Assembly: GCF_963924675.1 (NCBI RefSeq)
Contig: NC_089238.1
Coordinates: 58,684,299 to 58,748,298 of the forward strand
DNA: 64,000 nt
Direction of reading: 5' to 3'
DNA from: Phocoena phocoena
Taxonomy: Eukaryota > Chordata > Mammalia > Artiodactyla > Phocoenidae
The position numbers were made by a program, and so were the translations under genes. The notes beneath the pieces were generated by a model. The model ran no database searches, was not told the origin of the DNA, and was given only the letters and a program-made list of their open reading frames with translations. Shown here piece by piece: positions 1 to 11,000 of the stretch (positions are counted from its first letter, which is position 1; every line of letters begins with the position of its first letter).

Positions 1-265
1 TTTCATCACCAGACAGAGCCCCTTTGCTCGCTGGCGTGTCATCGTGTGCAATAACATGGCTCCTTTGGTGCTGCCGTGGCAGCCACCACCCCAGCCTCAC
101 CACGGGAGGTCCCACGGGCATGGCCACAGCAGCTTTTAAAGGGATGCTTTGGACATCTTAGCGGACCTGGAATTCAAGGACTCTACTCCCACCCGAGGGG
201 CTCCCGCTGGGCGACATGAGTAAGGAACCCGCTGGGTGAGCCCAGCAGGCAGGTGTGGGACTCAC

Positions 266-368
266 CACTTGCCCACGATCTTGCTGGTGTAGCCGGCCTC
301 CTTCAGCAGCTCCGGCAGCAGGAGCTCTGAGTCCGGGATGCCGCCCACTATCTCCTGTGGCGTGTAGG
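266..368 (-). CDS. GALNS: GALNS exon 4
   Basis: 103 nt from CACCAG|CC to AAGTG|GTGAGT, coding for [10 protein letters not shown] through SKIVGKW. It is the last GALNS exon in view; intron 4 runs off the left edge. Confidence 0.97.
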
Positions 369-3300
369 CTGGTGGAGCAGTGCACCGTGTGAGCCGGCAG
401 GGTCGAGCGGCAGAGCCCTGGTCGGGGCGGCACCGCCCGGGCACTTTGCAGGTCTTCCGGCGCTCCTCACAGCCAGCACCGTTACCAGAGCGAACAGGCA
501 CACGTGCCCCCGAGGGGGGTCCGGACGTCAGGGGTCAGGGGAGGGCCCGCCCCCGGCATCTCCAGAACTCGGGTTCTGAGACCACACCTTCCTCCAAGGG
601 CCCCTTGAAGCCCCACTTGGTCGGGGAGCCCACCCTAGAGCCGGGCCGCCCCCGCCCCCGGGACAGGGCGGGAGCCGGCGGCACCCTCACCATCCTCCCC
701 ACTCGCCTAAAACACATTGTTTCTGATGGAAGCTCTGCGTTCTGTTTTAACATGAGTTACGACCCAGACAGAAGCCTCAACCCTGGGCAATGAGTGTGCC
801 CGGGAGAAGCCAAGTCACCAGAGAGGACAGGTGACAGATGCCCCCTCCCTCTGCCCCAGGGCACAGCCTACCGTTCCTCGCGTGCCCGTTGGTGGTGTAG
901 AAGCCACTGCGGATGGGCAGGCGTCCGGTGAGCAGAGCCGCCCTGGCTACGCGGAGGGGACACAACAGAAACATGGGTCATGCGTGCAGCCTGAGGCCAG
1001 CCCTGTGGTACCTGAGTCCCCGGCAGCCACTTGAGAGCCGGGTGGGAGCACAGCCCCGCAAAGACCAGCAGCGGGGCCGGCTGCAGCTCCCCCTCGCTCA
1101 CTCTCTGGCTCCTGGGACAGCCCACAGGCCTCCTCATGTGCCGCCCCTTCCGGGGTCACCTCTCGTCCTCCAGATCAGAGGTTCTCCCCACCTGCGAGGC
1201 CACTACACCCCCAGCTGACGATCCCTTCCCCGGCTGAGCACCTCCCCCGAACCAGCCGCGACACTCAGCTCCATGAATGAACAGCCGCCGCCACCGAGGC
1301 AGCCACTTGGGCCTCAAACACCCGCAGAGGCTCCGAGCCCTTGGTGGCCTCTGATGGCTCCTGATGGCCCCGCGTTCCCCAGAGCATGGAGCTCAGGTGT
1401 TCCCAAGCACCAGGATCCGACAGAAGAGGCCGCAGCCCACCTGCCAGCCCTCTGCCCCTTGCAGGAAATGCCGGTGGAGCCGACACCCAAGTCAGGGCGG
1501 CCAACCCCGCGCTCCGTGCCTGCACCCTGTGCCCCTTTCTGGTCTACGCATTCCCCGCCTCCCCACCGTGCCTCAGTCTCCGCGCTCCGTGCCCGCCCCC
1601 CTTGTGTCCCCCCACCCAGCATGCCCTACGCCCGGCCCCACTCCCTGGTGGCCTGAGCAGGCCATGACTTACAAGGGGAGCACAGGGGGTTGGCCGTGTA
1701 GAAGTTCGGGAAGAGCATCCCTTCTGCAGCCATCCGGTCCAAATTCGGGGTCTCTCTGGAAGGTTCTCCGTACACCCCGAGGTCGCCCCACCCCATCTGC
1801 AGGAAAGAGCGTGTGCAGGTGGGATAAGAATGTAGCCAGAGCCGCGGCCCCCGGCGCACCCCAAGTGCGGCAGGTGCGCGGTCAGCCGCTCCCCGGTGCA
1901 GATGCCCAGCGCCCACCTCCTCCCGGCTCCGACGCCGGCCCCACGTGCTCACGGGGCACCGGCACCAAGACACACACCTCTGCCTTCCGCACAGACAAGG
2001 AGGCCGTCCTACTCTGCGGTGTGAATTCACATTTAAAGACAGTGGCCAGGGCCCATGAAGCTAACCCGGCGAGGCCCCGAGACCCACGGTCCTCCTGAGC
2101 TCGCTGTCCCGAGAACTGGGCCGGCCGGCACCCAGGCGCCGCATGAATGTCCACACCAGCAGGACTCCCGACTGCTCAAAAGACACAGCCTGTGTCCATC
2201 ACTGATCAACAGCAGACAGATGTGGTCTATCCATCCAGGACCGGGGTGAACAGCAGCCTCCCCAGTTTATGTCCACTCAGAACCGGAGAACGTAACCATA
2301 TCTGGAAATACGGACGTACTTAGCTAAGATGAGATCACACTGGACTAGGGTAGTCCTAAATCCAGTGACTGGGTCCGTGTGAGAAGGTGGAACACAGAGA
2401 CAAGACAGACACACGAGGAGAGGCCAGGCCTCCACGATGGAGGCAGAGACTGGAGGGTCGTGGCCACAAGCCAAGGAGCACAGGAGCCCCCAGGAGATGG
2501 AGGGGAGGGAGGACCCTCCCTCGGAGCCTCCGGAGAGACTGGCCCTGCAACCCCTTGATTTCAGACTCTGGCCTCCAGGACTGGCGGAAATAGATTCCTA
2601 TTCCAAGGCACCAAGTCTGTGGCCACCTGTTAGGCACGAGGGACCTGATACACACACCACGGACCAGTACTCGGCCGTAAAGAGGAACGAGGTGCTGACA
2701 CTCACGAAAACAGGCTGCTGAGAAGCCGGTCAGAAAAGGCCGCAGGGTGTATGATGGATGTGAGACGTCCAGAACAGGCAAGGCCATGGGGACAAGGCAG
2801 ATGGGTGGTTGCCAGGGGCTGGGGCAGGGGGAGGAGAGTGACTGCCAGTGGGAAAGGGGTTTCTCTTCGGGGGGTGGGATGTTCTCAGCTACTGGATGGG
2901 GGCGCTGCACAAGCCGGCGCGCGTGCTCAACACCACCGAACTGTACGCTTTAAAATGTTAAAAGGGTGAATTCGTGTTATGTACGTTGTACCAAAATAAA
3001 ACCTGCCAGGTGTGAGGTGGGTTAGCGACGGACAGAGGGACGGACGGAGGGACAGATGGGAGACAGAGCAGGCAGTCCAGGTGGGGCGACAGGTGTGCAC
3101 TGCGACACCCTTTCAGCTGCATGGGCCTTTGACAACTTTCATCATAAAGCGCTAAAGAAATACCTGAAAGGGGCAACGGGATGTGACTTCGCTCTACGAC
3201 CCAACGCATCCTTCTGCGGCCAGTGGCGTGGGGCAGGAGTGACCCCGACAAACTGATTCCCCTCGGCGCTGCTGGCGGGGGCGGCCCTGCTTCCCCTCTG

Positions 3301-6300
3301 GATTCTCTAGACGCGCCAGCCCCCTCCATGCTGGCTCTCCTTCACCGGCCGCTCCTCCTGGAGGGGTGGAGCCGGGGGGAGGGCGGGGATGGGGCTTCTT
3401 CCCGGGGTTATGAAGATGACCTACAGCTGACCGTGGTGACAGCTGCACGAGGCTATGAAGGTGCTAGAAACCGCGGAATTGTGCCCTTTAACTGGTGAAC
3501 TGTGCATGATGGAAACTACGTCTCCGTAGAGTGCCACTGGAAAAGCGCAGGCACCTGGTGCTGCAGAGGCCTGGCCGTGCCTGTCTCTCTGGGGCCCCTT
3601 AAAGCTCTCCAGACTCACGGGCCACGGCCTGCCAGCCCACAGCAGGCTCGGCAGGTCTGCACGGAGACGCTGGGGAGAGCGGGGCCAGCACGCACGGGGA
3701 GCCCTGGGTCACACGTGGGGGCCGAGCATGCAGGCTTGCCCAGGATGGTCACAGGTAGGTGTGTGGTCTGGCTGTAACCATTCATGCCCCCTGCACTGGG
3801 CAGTAGCTCACACGGCACCCTCTCCGTCAGGGAGAGCCAGGAGGGGGACACGTCCCCTCGTCTCCCGGCCTTAGGCCCATCCTGACACTCGGGTCCCAGA
3901 GCTGCCTGGGGGCTTTTGCCCTTGGACTGTGCGGTCTGTTCTCAAAGACCCTTCCAGCCACAGAGTCCCTTTGGAGACGGTTTATCTTGAAATTACTGAA
4001 AAGGCTTTTCCGTTCACCACAACAGGAGCTGGAATGAAAGTTGCCCCTGGAGGGAAGTGCGGCCGACAGGGGCAGGAAGTGGAGTGGAAGGCACGAGGCT
4101 GAGGTTCCAGGCCTCTCCCTGCTGCCCCCTCTCCCCGCACCCCACGGGGCACAGGCGGGCTGCCGACCCTCACCCACAGGCCAGGTAGGAGAAGCAGAGA
4201 GAGGCAGAGGGGCTGGGTCCGCTGGCACCACCCAAATCCCAGCCTCCCAGGAGGGAGGTGGGGCTCAGCACGAACCTTACGTTTGCATAAACAGTTTAGG
4301 CACAGGGAATGCTGGGATACTCCCCAAATCCAAGTTCCCAGATGGCGGCCAAGGGCCCACCTATTTACAGGTGAGCCTCTCTGAGGCCTGCAGTCACTGG
4401 CCTGCTGTGTTAGCTCTTTCCTGCTGAATCCAGTTCTATTATCACCTATCGGTAGGCTTTCTTGGCTATACAAATAGGGATGTTAACATCCACCTTGCAC
4501 GGCTATCACGGGTTCCACGAGACGGTCCTCCACGGCACCCTGGGCAGGGTCTCCCACAGAGTGTGAAGGATGTCTCCCCTCTCCCACGTGATCGCCCACC
4601 CGCGCTCCCAAGGCAGCCTGGAACCCGGGCCTACGGTCCTCCTCCTGGCCTCAGCCTTGCCATTACTCGGTGGAAACTTCAAGGCTTCTGGGCGTAACTA
4701 ATGAGAACATAGCACAGGGAACTCTACTCAGTACTCCCTGGTGACCTAAATGGGAAAGAAATGCAAAAATGAGAGGATACATGTATACGCATACCTGATT
4801 CACTTTGCTGTACAGTAGAAACTAACACAACACTGTAAAGCAACTACGCTCCAATAAAAATTAAAAAAAAAAAAAAGACTTCTGGGCAGTGCAGGGGCCA
4901 CACACAGCTACGAGGGATTATTACCCGTGCGTGTGTCCACATCGACACGTGTGCGAGGCCCTGGAGGGTCAGGGCGGGGGCACTGGCTGGATGGGCCCAC
5001 CGTGGGGACACAGGGGCTGGCCTCTGTGCAGCCTGGCCTTACCCTTCCCAGTAGCCACAGGGCGTCCTCCTTAGTCCTGTTTGACAAGTAAAGAACTGAG
5101 ACACAGACGGCACTCGGGCCCAGCCGGGCAGGAGGGAGCTCTGTCCCTGCGCCCCGGCCCCATCACCCATCAGCCTTAGAGGATGGAGCTTCTCAGCCTC
5201 TTCTAAATTCTTCCGTAAGTTGATGCCTACCAAGGCCTGCGCCTCCTGCCAGGCCTGATGACCGCCTGGGTGAGGACACAGAGCTGGGGGGCCTGAAGCC
5301 TGTCTAGTCGGGAGAGCTTCGGCCCCCACTTCTGCTAAAGTCGCTTTGAGTGTGTTTCCTGTCATGCGCTGACCAGGACAGAGGTCTCCCCGACTTCTCC
5401 GGGCTTCAGCTGCCAAAGACCCCCAAAGTCACAGGAGGAACCCGCAGAGGAGAGTCAGGGCATTGGGGCCTCCCGGCCCAATGTTCCCGTTTCCTGGACC
5501 CACCCTGGGCACCCAGGCAGACGGGCCCCTGGGTCAGCCCCCCTCGAGTGAGACGTGCCCAGTGCCGGTCCCCCTCCACCACTCAGGGCCTCCAACAGAG
5601 CCCAGCGGCCCCGGTAACGGGCAAAGAGAAACAGGTGGGTGTGGGCACAGGTTGTACTTTCTGTAGCCCCATAAATCCAGAAAACGACCATCTCAACCAG
5701 CCTGCAGCATCGACCTTCACTAATGAACTGTCACCTTGGAGAGAAGGGGAGGGGCAGAAATCGGAGAGGCTAAATGCTCAGCTAAGCCTTGCATGCCCCA
5801 GTAATTTATGTACTTAAACAGCCTTCCTGCCCAGGAACCTCAGCTTTGAGAAGGCTGACACGCTGACAGCAAGCATTTCCAAGATGCACGTGTTCGTCAC
5901 GAAGCAAAGTTTCCGTACCAGCCATCGGGGCGGGCTCTGGAGGAGAGGAGCTTCCGGGTCCCTACGGAACCCATCGTGTCTGAACAGTTACGGGTAAAGG
6001 GAAGCACGGTCTGTGTCACCTCTGGGTGGTGCCACCACGGATGGGTTTCTGTGATCTTTTCCGGCTTATTTGAATGTTGTTAACTTTTTGTAATAAAGAA
6101 TTATTTTCATAATAAAAAAATTACATGAGATATATTTTATGTCTTTTTCTTGTACTAGGTCTTTGAAATCCAAGCGTGTTTTTTACACACACAGTACCTC
6201 GCAATTCCGACCAGCTGGGACTGCCCAGCAGCCACGTGAGGCCCGTGGCCTTGGTCCAAAGGCTCCTGGGAGTGTCTCTGCTGGTCTTTTGGGGAACTTT

Positions 6301-7718
6301 GAGCTATTTTTACTCACAACACTTCTGACACCAAATGTGTGTATGTGTGTGACCACAGCAACTACTTCTCTGGCCTCCGGGCACCGGCTGGGAGTGCAAC
6401 AATTCAGCTCCGTCTGACACTACCTACCTGGACCTGGCATCTGACCCCACAGGTCAAGGGCTCAGCCCCACGAGACTGCCCCCACTTCACATGCCAGGCC
6501 CACATCCTGGGCCTCTTGTAAGTCAAGGCTCCCACAACCCACCCCCAATGCCCCCAAAGTTGGATAATTTGCTAGAACGGCTCACAGAACTCAGGGTGGC
6601 GCCGTGTTTACTATCACCTGTTTACTATCAAGGATACAACTCAGGGACAACAGGTGGAAGAGATGCCTCGGGTGAGGTGTCGCGGGGACTTCCCTGCCCT
6701 CTCTGAGCCCTTCCACGTGTACACCGACCTGGAGCCCCTGGAGGTCAAGGCTGTGCTGGAAGCTCTAACCTTCCAGTCACGCCTTGGCCTTCCTGGCGAC
6801 CACATCCTGAAGCCATCCAGGGCCCCCCCGCTACAGACACTGGTATCACTCCGGATTCGAGGGTTTAGGAGCCCTATGCAGGACCCTCTGCACTGCCTCA
6901 GCCCTCAGGACGGGGCGGAGCGGGGGCCCAAAGGGCCGCGGTCTCCCCACAGCTCAGGGCAGCAGGCATCTGAACCCAGGTCTGTATGCGTCCCCACTTT
7001 ACCCCAACGCCCCACAGGGACTAAATCCAGAGCCTCCATTTCACTCCCCAAAAAGCGCCCCCCAAATACAGTCCTGCTTCCTTGGGAAGGAGCACAGGGA
7101 CCAAGTCGCAAAGGAGGCGCGAACAGCACGGCTCTGTGGGAAGGGTTGGCCCGCCGCTGTGACCAGGGTGGCCTGGGGCTACACACACACCCATCCGGGG
7201 ACATTCCTCCGGTTCCCAGGGCAGGTCCAGCAGGCCAAAGGCAGCGGGGAAGGCGACTTCCAGGGCGGGCAGGCAGGCCGGGGTCTTAGTCAGCTCTGCA
7301 CCGCTTCCCTGCCACCCACACCCCCAGCAGTGGGGGGCGGCAGGCGAGAGCAGGGATCCTGGGGAGGTGGTCCTCACGCGGCCAGCATCGCAGCACGCCT
7401 GAGGGGCAGCGGAAGGAGCCGGGGAGGGAACAGGGAAGGAGGGTCTTCTCCTGGCCCGGCCTGGACACTACACCTCACTTCACCCTCACCCACGAGCCAG
7501 GCTGCGGCCTGCAGGGCCAGGCGCGACCCCCACACCGCCGGCCGCCCCCAACCCCGCCCGAGCGCGGTCCTCCCGGGATCCCGGCCCACACCCGCACTCA
7601 CGTCGTCCATGAGCAGGAGCAGGATGTTGGGGGGCTGCGGGGCGCCTGTGACCCCCAGCCCCGCGGCGCTCAGCACCAGAAGCAGCCGCCACCTCGTCGC
7701 CGCAGCAACCGCCGCCAT
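266..7718 (-). CDS. GALNS: GALNS, N-acetylgalactosamine-6-sulfatase, 5' part (exons 1-4)
   Basis: Lysosomal sulfatase that removes 6-sulfate from N-acetylgalactosamine in chondroitin 6-sulfate and from galactose in keratan sulfate. Four exons (7718-7602, 1796-1673, 946-872, 368-266) join in phase into residues 1-139 plus two bases of the next codon; human GALNS has 14 exons, so the rest lies left of the window. Residues 1-25 form a signal peptide with a leucine-rich core. [10 protein letters not shown] carries the first two metal-binding aspartates (D38, D39). NPLCSPSR holds the sulfatase signature C-x-P-x-R, with C78 the residue oxidised to formylglycine (C79 in human, one residue offset in the signal peptide). 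Exon lengths 117, 124, 75 and 103 nt match the human exons as I recall them, exon 1 being one codon shorter. No frameshift or stop is seen. It shares its promoter with TRAPPC2L. Identification is very sure. Confidence 0.97.
872..946 (-). CDS. GALNS: GALNS exon 3
   Basis: 75 nt between CGTAG|CC and ACG|GTAGGC. It codes for [19 protein letters not shown] and onward, and its first arginine (R82) completes the sulfatase signature. Confidence 0.97.
1673..1796 (-). CDS. GALNS: GALNS exon 2
   Basis: Acceptor CTTTCCTGCAG before [10 protein letters not shown]; donor CTT|GTAAGT. It contains the formylglycine cysteine C78. The serine codon of C-S-P-S-R is split T|CC across the next intron. Length is 124 nt. 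Confidence 0.97.
2186..3170 (+). mobile_element. Old L1 (L1M type) 3' end fragment, split by an LTR
   Basis: Reads like a diverged mammalian L1 3' end: GATGTGGTCTATCCATC near 2220, ACTCGGCCGTAAAGAGGAACGA near 2670, GGTGGTTGCCAGGGGCTGGGG near 2810, and CTTTAAAATGTTAAAAGGGTG near 2950. Similar pieces recur near 3060-3170 and 3420-3500. The part from about 2245 to 2660 belongs to a different repeat. The subfamily was not assigned. Confidence 0.7.
2245..2660 (+). mobile_element. MaLR LTR relic, MLT1-like
   Basis: Resembles the MLT1 consensus as I remember it: ATCTGGAAATACGGAC, AGCTAAGATGAGATCACACTGG, then TTTCAGACTCTGGCCTCCAGGA and CCAAGTCTGTGGCCACCTGTTA at the end. It interrupts the L1 fragment, so it inserted later. 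It is non-coding. Confidence 0.65.
4694..4878 (+). mobile_element. L1 3'-UTR fragment with poly(A) tail and target duplication
   Basis: 5'-truncated LINE-1 end reading ACATGTATACGCATACCTGATTCACTTTGCTGTACAG and CTCCAATAAAAATTAAA, then an A run. A 9-bp direct repeat CTTCTGGGC lies at 4685-4693 and 4879-4887 and fits a target-site duplication. It is the artiodactyl/cetacean L1 type. Confidence 0.8.
6330..6790. mobile_element. Probable old LTR fragment, class unassigned
   Basis: The stretch GATAATTTGCTAGAACGGCTCACAGAACTCAG followed by TATCAAGGATACAACTCAGG resembles a family of ERVL/MaLR-class LTRs that I know only by pattern. It is diverged and non-coding; the boundaries are approximate. Confidence 0.45.
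7602..7718 (-). CDS. GALNS: GALNS coding exon 1
   Basis: ATG at 7718 in a strong context (GCC before it, G after it), 39 codons, ending in the metal-binding MDD. The donor is GAC|GTGAGT at 7601. It codes for the signal peptide and the first strand of the sulfatase fold. Confidence 0.97.
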
Positions 7719-7943
7719 GGCAACCACGCCGAGCGCCACCGAGCCCCGGGGCGGCGGGAACGGCCCGGCGAAGCGGGCGACCCTTCCGGCTGGGCGATGG
7801 GGCGGGGCCACGCCGGCTGAGCGACAGGAGAAGCGGGGCCCTGACCGACAGAATGAGAGGTGGGGCGGGGTCAGACCGGCTGAGTGACAGGCATGTGACA
7901 GGCGGGTGGGGCGGGGCCTAGCCGGCCGCATTACCGTCGTCGT

Positions 7944-7955
7944 CGTCACGTGACG
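7944..7955. promoter_or_regulatory. Palindromic E-box / CLEAR site
   Basis: CGTCACGTGACG is a perfect 12-bp palindrome. Its core GTCACGTGAC (7945-7954) equals the CLEAR consensus bound by TFEB/TFE3, and it is also a good USF/MYC-type E-box. It lies 21 bp before the TRAPPC2L ATG and 226 bp from the GALNS ATG. Confidence 0.75.
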
Positions 7956-7971
7956 CGGCCTGTCGGGCTCC

Positions 7972-7983
7972 CAAGATGGCGGT
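7972..7983 (+). promoter_or_regulatory. TRAPPC2L: TISU / YY1-like element over the TRAPPC2L start codon
   Basis: CAAGATGGCGGT matches the TISU consensus SAASATGGCGGC at 11 of 12 positions and contains the YY1 core AAGATGGCGG. Such elements mark genes with very short 5' UTRs, where the start codon lies just after the transcription start. Confidence 0.7.
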
Positions 7984-8008
7984 TTGCGTAGCGGTGATCG
8001 CCAAGGAG
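7976..8008 (+). CDS. TRAPPC2L: TRAPPC2L coding exon 1
   Basis: Eleven codons, [11 protein letters not shown], donor GAG|GTGCGT. The start codon lies in a TISU-like context (CAAG before ATGGCGG). Confidence 0.95.
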
Positions 8009-11000
8009 GTGCGTACTCCGCCGGGCAGGCCCGCTCCAGCGTCAGCCTAGCTCTCCGATTCCTCTCCTTCCCTGCCCCAAGGGCTCCGGAGGGTGGGCCC
8101 GGGGGCTTTGCCGAGCGTAGGTGGCCAGGGGCGGGCCCGGCGGAGGCGCCGCCCAGACCTGCACCTGCCGCTGCCGAAGCGTCACGGGCCGGGTCTTCCT
8201 CTTCCGTGCGGGCCGCCGCTCCGCCCAGCCACCCGTCCGCGGGCTTTGTGGTTTCCTGCTCCCGAGTCTAGGCGTCCACTTCTGTCCATCCTGCTCGGCC
8301 GCGCGCTCCCAACGGCCAGGCCGTCGACCCCCGGACGAGTGACTGTTCCTCTCCGCTCAGCAGCCACAAGGCAGACCGTTGCACACCTCTGCCTAGAGAC
8401 CTCAACAGTGGCCTCTCATTGCCGTAGGATCATGTCCGAATAATCCCCTCCCCGCGCCACTCCCGTTGACGGACTTACCTGCAGCTCCCCCGGCAGGCTC
8501 TGCTCCCTCACGTCTGGGCCTCTGCACCTGGAACCCCTTCCTCCTTCTCCCCCACTCCTGTCCCCTCCACTGGCCACCGAAGATTTCACTTTCTCTAGAA
8601 AGCTCTTTCTGAATCCTGAGATTGGGCTGCGTGGCCATCCACGCGCTCCTACTGCACGGAGCCGTGGTGTCCGCCCCGGCCCCTTGAAGACTAGGCTTCT
8701 GCGGCGGTTTTCCCGTGAAGCTCTTGTTACGCTGACTTCCGTCTTATCACTTGCTGCGTTATTTGTTGGTGGGTTTGTGGACTGTCTCCTTCACCTGTCA
8801 TCTCCATCAGGGTAGGGACAGCGTTGTGTACACTATATCTGGGCAGTGCCAGGCCTGTGGGAGCCTGGGAAGACGCTGTTAACTCCAGGGTTAGGTTGCT
8901 CGGAAATGGCCCTGCAGAGATGGAGGTCTGAGACAAGCCTTGACGGGTTTTGAGGGAGCCTGCCAGTGCCTCTGAGACTGCAGGAGCTGGAGTGTTGGGA
9001 AACAGCCAGTATGACGGGGCCAGGAGGAGGGCACGTGCTAGGATGGGGCCCTGCTCAGAACGTGAGTGACGGGCTGCGCTCAGACCCACTTCAGAGGCGT
9101 CTTCTCTTTTCTGCCCATCCTACCCATGCCCCTTTGCAGACAGTATGAAACCCTCCTCAGATTAGATTGGGTGCCCTGAAGGCAATGCCCACGGCAATTT
9201 GAAAATTTTTATTTATTTTTTATTTTCGGCTGCGTTGGGTCTTCGTCCTTGGGTCTTTTTTGCTGCATGCGGGCTTTCTCTAGTTGCAGCGAGCGGGTTG
9301 CTTCTCTTGTTGGGGAGCACGGGCTTCAGTAGTTGTGGTGCACGGGCTCAGTAGTTGTGGCTCGCGGGCTTAGCTGCTCCGCTGCATGTGGGATCTTCCC
9401 GGACCAGGGCTCGAACCCGTGTCCCCTGCATTGGCAGGTGGATTCTTAAGCACTGCGCCACCAGGGAAGTCCCAGTTTGGGGGATTAAGCCGTGGGTTTT
9501 GGGGAATGAGAGCGTATTCCATGGCTAATTGGCACTTGGCTGATCTGCCCTCCTGAGTGCCCCGTGGCCTTGTTTTCCAGGCCAGTGCACATGGGGTGGA
9601 TCCTTGTCACTTCAGCCGCCGTCATCCTTTTCTTGCAGAATTACCCTCTTTACATCCGCAGTGTCCCCACGGAGAACGAGCTCAAGTTTCACTACATGGT
9701 ACACACGTCCCTGGACGTGGTGGACGAGAAGATCTCAGCAATGGGGAAGGCCCTGGTGGACCAGAGGGAGCTCTACCTGGGCCTGCTGTACCCCACAGAG
9801 GACTACAAGGTGTATCCTCGCACCTGGCAGTGGCTTCAAGTCTGGGGATTTCCTGCAGTCGCAGGGTGCGCTGTAGCATTAGGTCCCCTTGAAAAGCATC
9901 TCGTAACATCACTTGAAAAGAAAAAAGATGCGGGCTTTTGGCCAGTGGGGAATTAGAGCAGCTTGAGGACACTTAGAACCTCACACCCTTTTTTCTTTAA
10001 TTAGGAGGATAATGTGGGAGCAGCCAGGCTTGAATTGCCTTGTGACAGTCCCCACCTGTTCCTTGGGTTTGTGGAGGAACTGGGGACTCTCTGGCTTCAT
10101 GCCGTCTCAGCGGGGCCACCACCTCCTGAGCAAGGGGTCATTGTTCACGCATTTTTTTTTTTTTTTTTTTAGTATTTATTTATTTAGGCCGCACAGGGTC
10201 TTACTTGCGGGATGTGGGATATTCCTTGCAGCGTGCAGAATCTTTAGTTGTGGCATGTGGACTCTTAGTTACAGTATGTGGGATCTAGTTCCCCGAGCAG
10301 GGATCGAACCCCAGCCCCCTGCATTGGGAGCGTGGAGTCTTAGCCACTGGACCACCAGGGAAGTCCCCACTCGTCTGTTTGCCAGGCCCGGCCCCACCAG
10401 TCACTGTAGGATCTTGACCAGTCCTTGGGACAAATGGCTCGAAACCTATGGAGTTCAAAGACATTCCCACAAGCAGTAACGAGCTCGCCTAGTGTCACTG
10501 CCCGGAGCCACTGTTCCGCAAGATGGAGTGGCCTTTAGAGGTGTAGGTACCTTAGGCAGGATTCGCCTCATTTGTGCAACCTCTGGTCTTGCAGTTAACC
10601 CTTCCCAGCTGGGACCCGATGCGGAGAGAAGGCGAGGTGCCCCAGCGTTCGGGCAGGTTGCCCCGGGGCTTGGATCATGATAAGGCTTAGCTCCGTGCGC
10701 TTTGCTTCTCCAGTAAACACCAGAGCTGTCTAAGGAAGTGTCCATCACACCTGCTGCAGTCCTGTGTCCTCCTGGCACTGTGGGAGTGGCCCAGCCTGGG
10801 GCACTTGCTGTGATGCAGGTGTCACGCTCCCCCAGAGCAGCTTAGCAGCCGGAGGACACGCACAGACGGCCTTCCCCTCGCAGGCTCTGCACGGTGATGC
10901 CGTGCTCGGGGCTGTCACAGAGTCCCCGTGTTAAGAGCGTGTTCCCTAACCAGCTGTGCAGTTACGGCTACGTGACCAACTCCAAGGTGAAGTTTGTCAT

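Larger units (their letters stand above)
1797..7601 (-). other. GALNS: GALNS intron 1
   Basis: A 5.8-kb intron with no coding sequence that I can support. It contains an old L1 3' end split by an MLT1-like LTR (2.2-3.2 kb), a younger L1 3' end (4.7 kb), an old LTR fragment (6.3-6.8 kb) and unassigned sequence. Confidence 0.9.
7370..8300. promoter_or_regulatory. Divergent CpG-island promoter of GALNS and TRAPPC2L
   Basis: CpG-dense DNA covers both first exons. The two ATGs (GALNS at 7718 minus, TRAPPC2L at 7976 plus) lie 257 bp apart with no TATA box. Three GC boxes sit between them, at 7799-7808, 7862-7871 and 7908-7917, inside a degenerate tandem repeat of related units (GCCGGCTGAGCGACAGG and similar). 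Transcription start sites cannot be fixed from sequence alone. Confidence 0.85.

Noticed and set aside
2400..2910. Overlapping 90-180-codon frames near 2.4-2.9 kb
   Set aside because: They lie within L1 and MLT1-like repeats in both directions and have no conserved protein.
9395..9425. tRNA gene suggested by B-box-like GGTTCGAACCC sequences
   Set aside because: These B-boxes belong to tRNA-derived SINEs; there is no cloverleaf or complete tRNA body.
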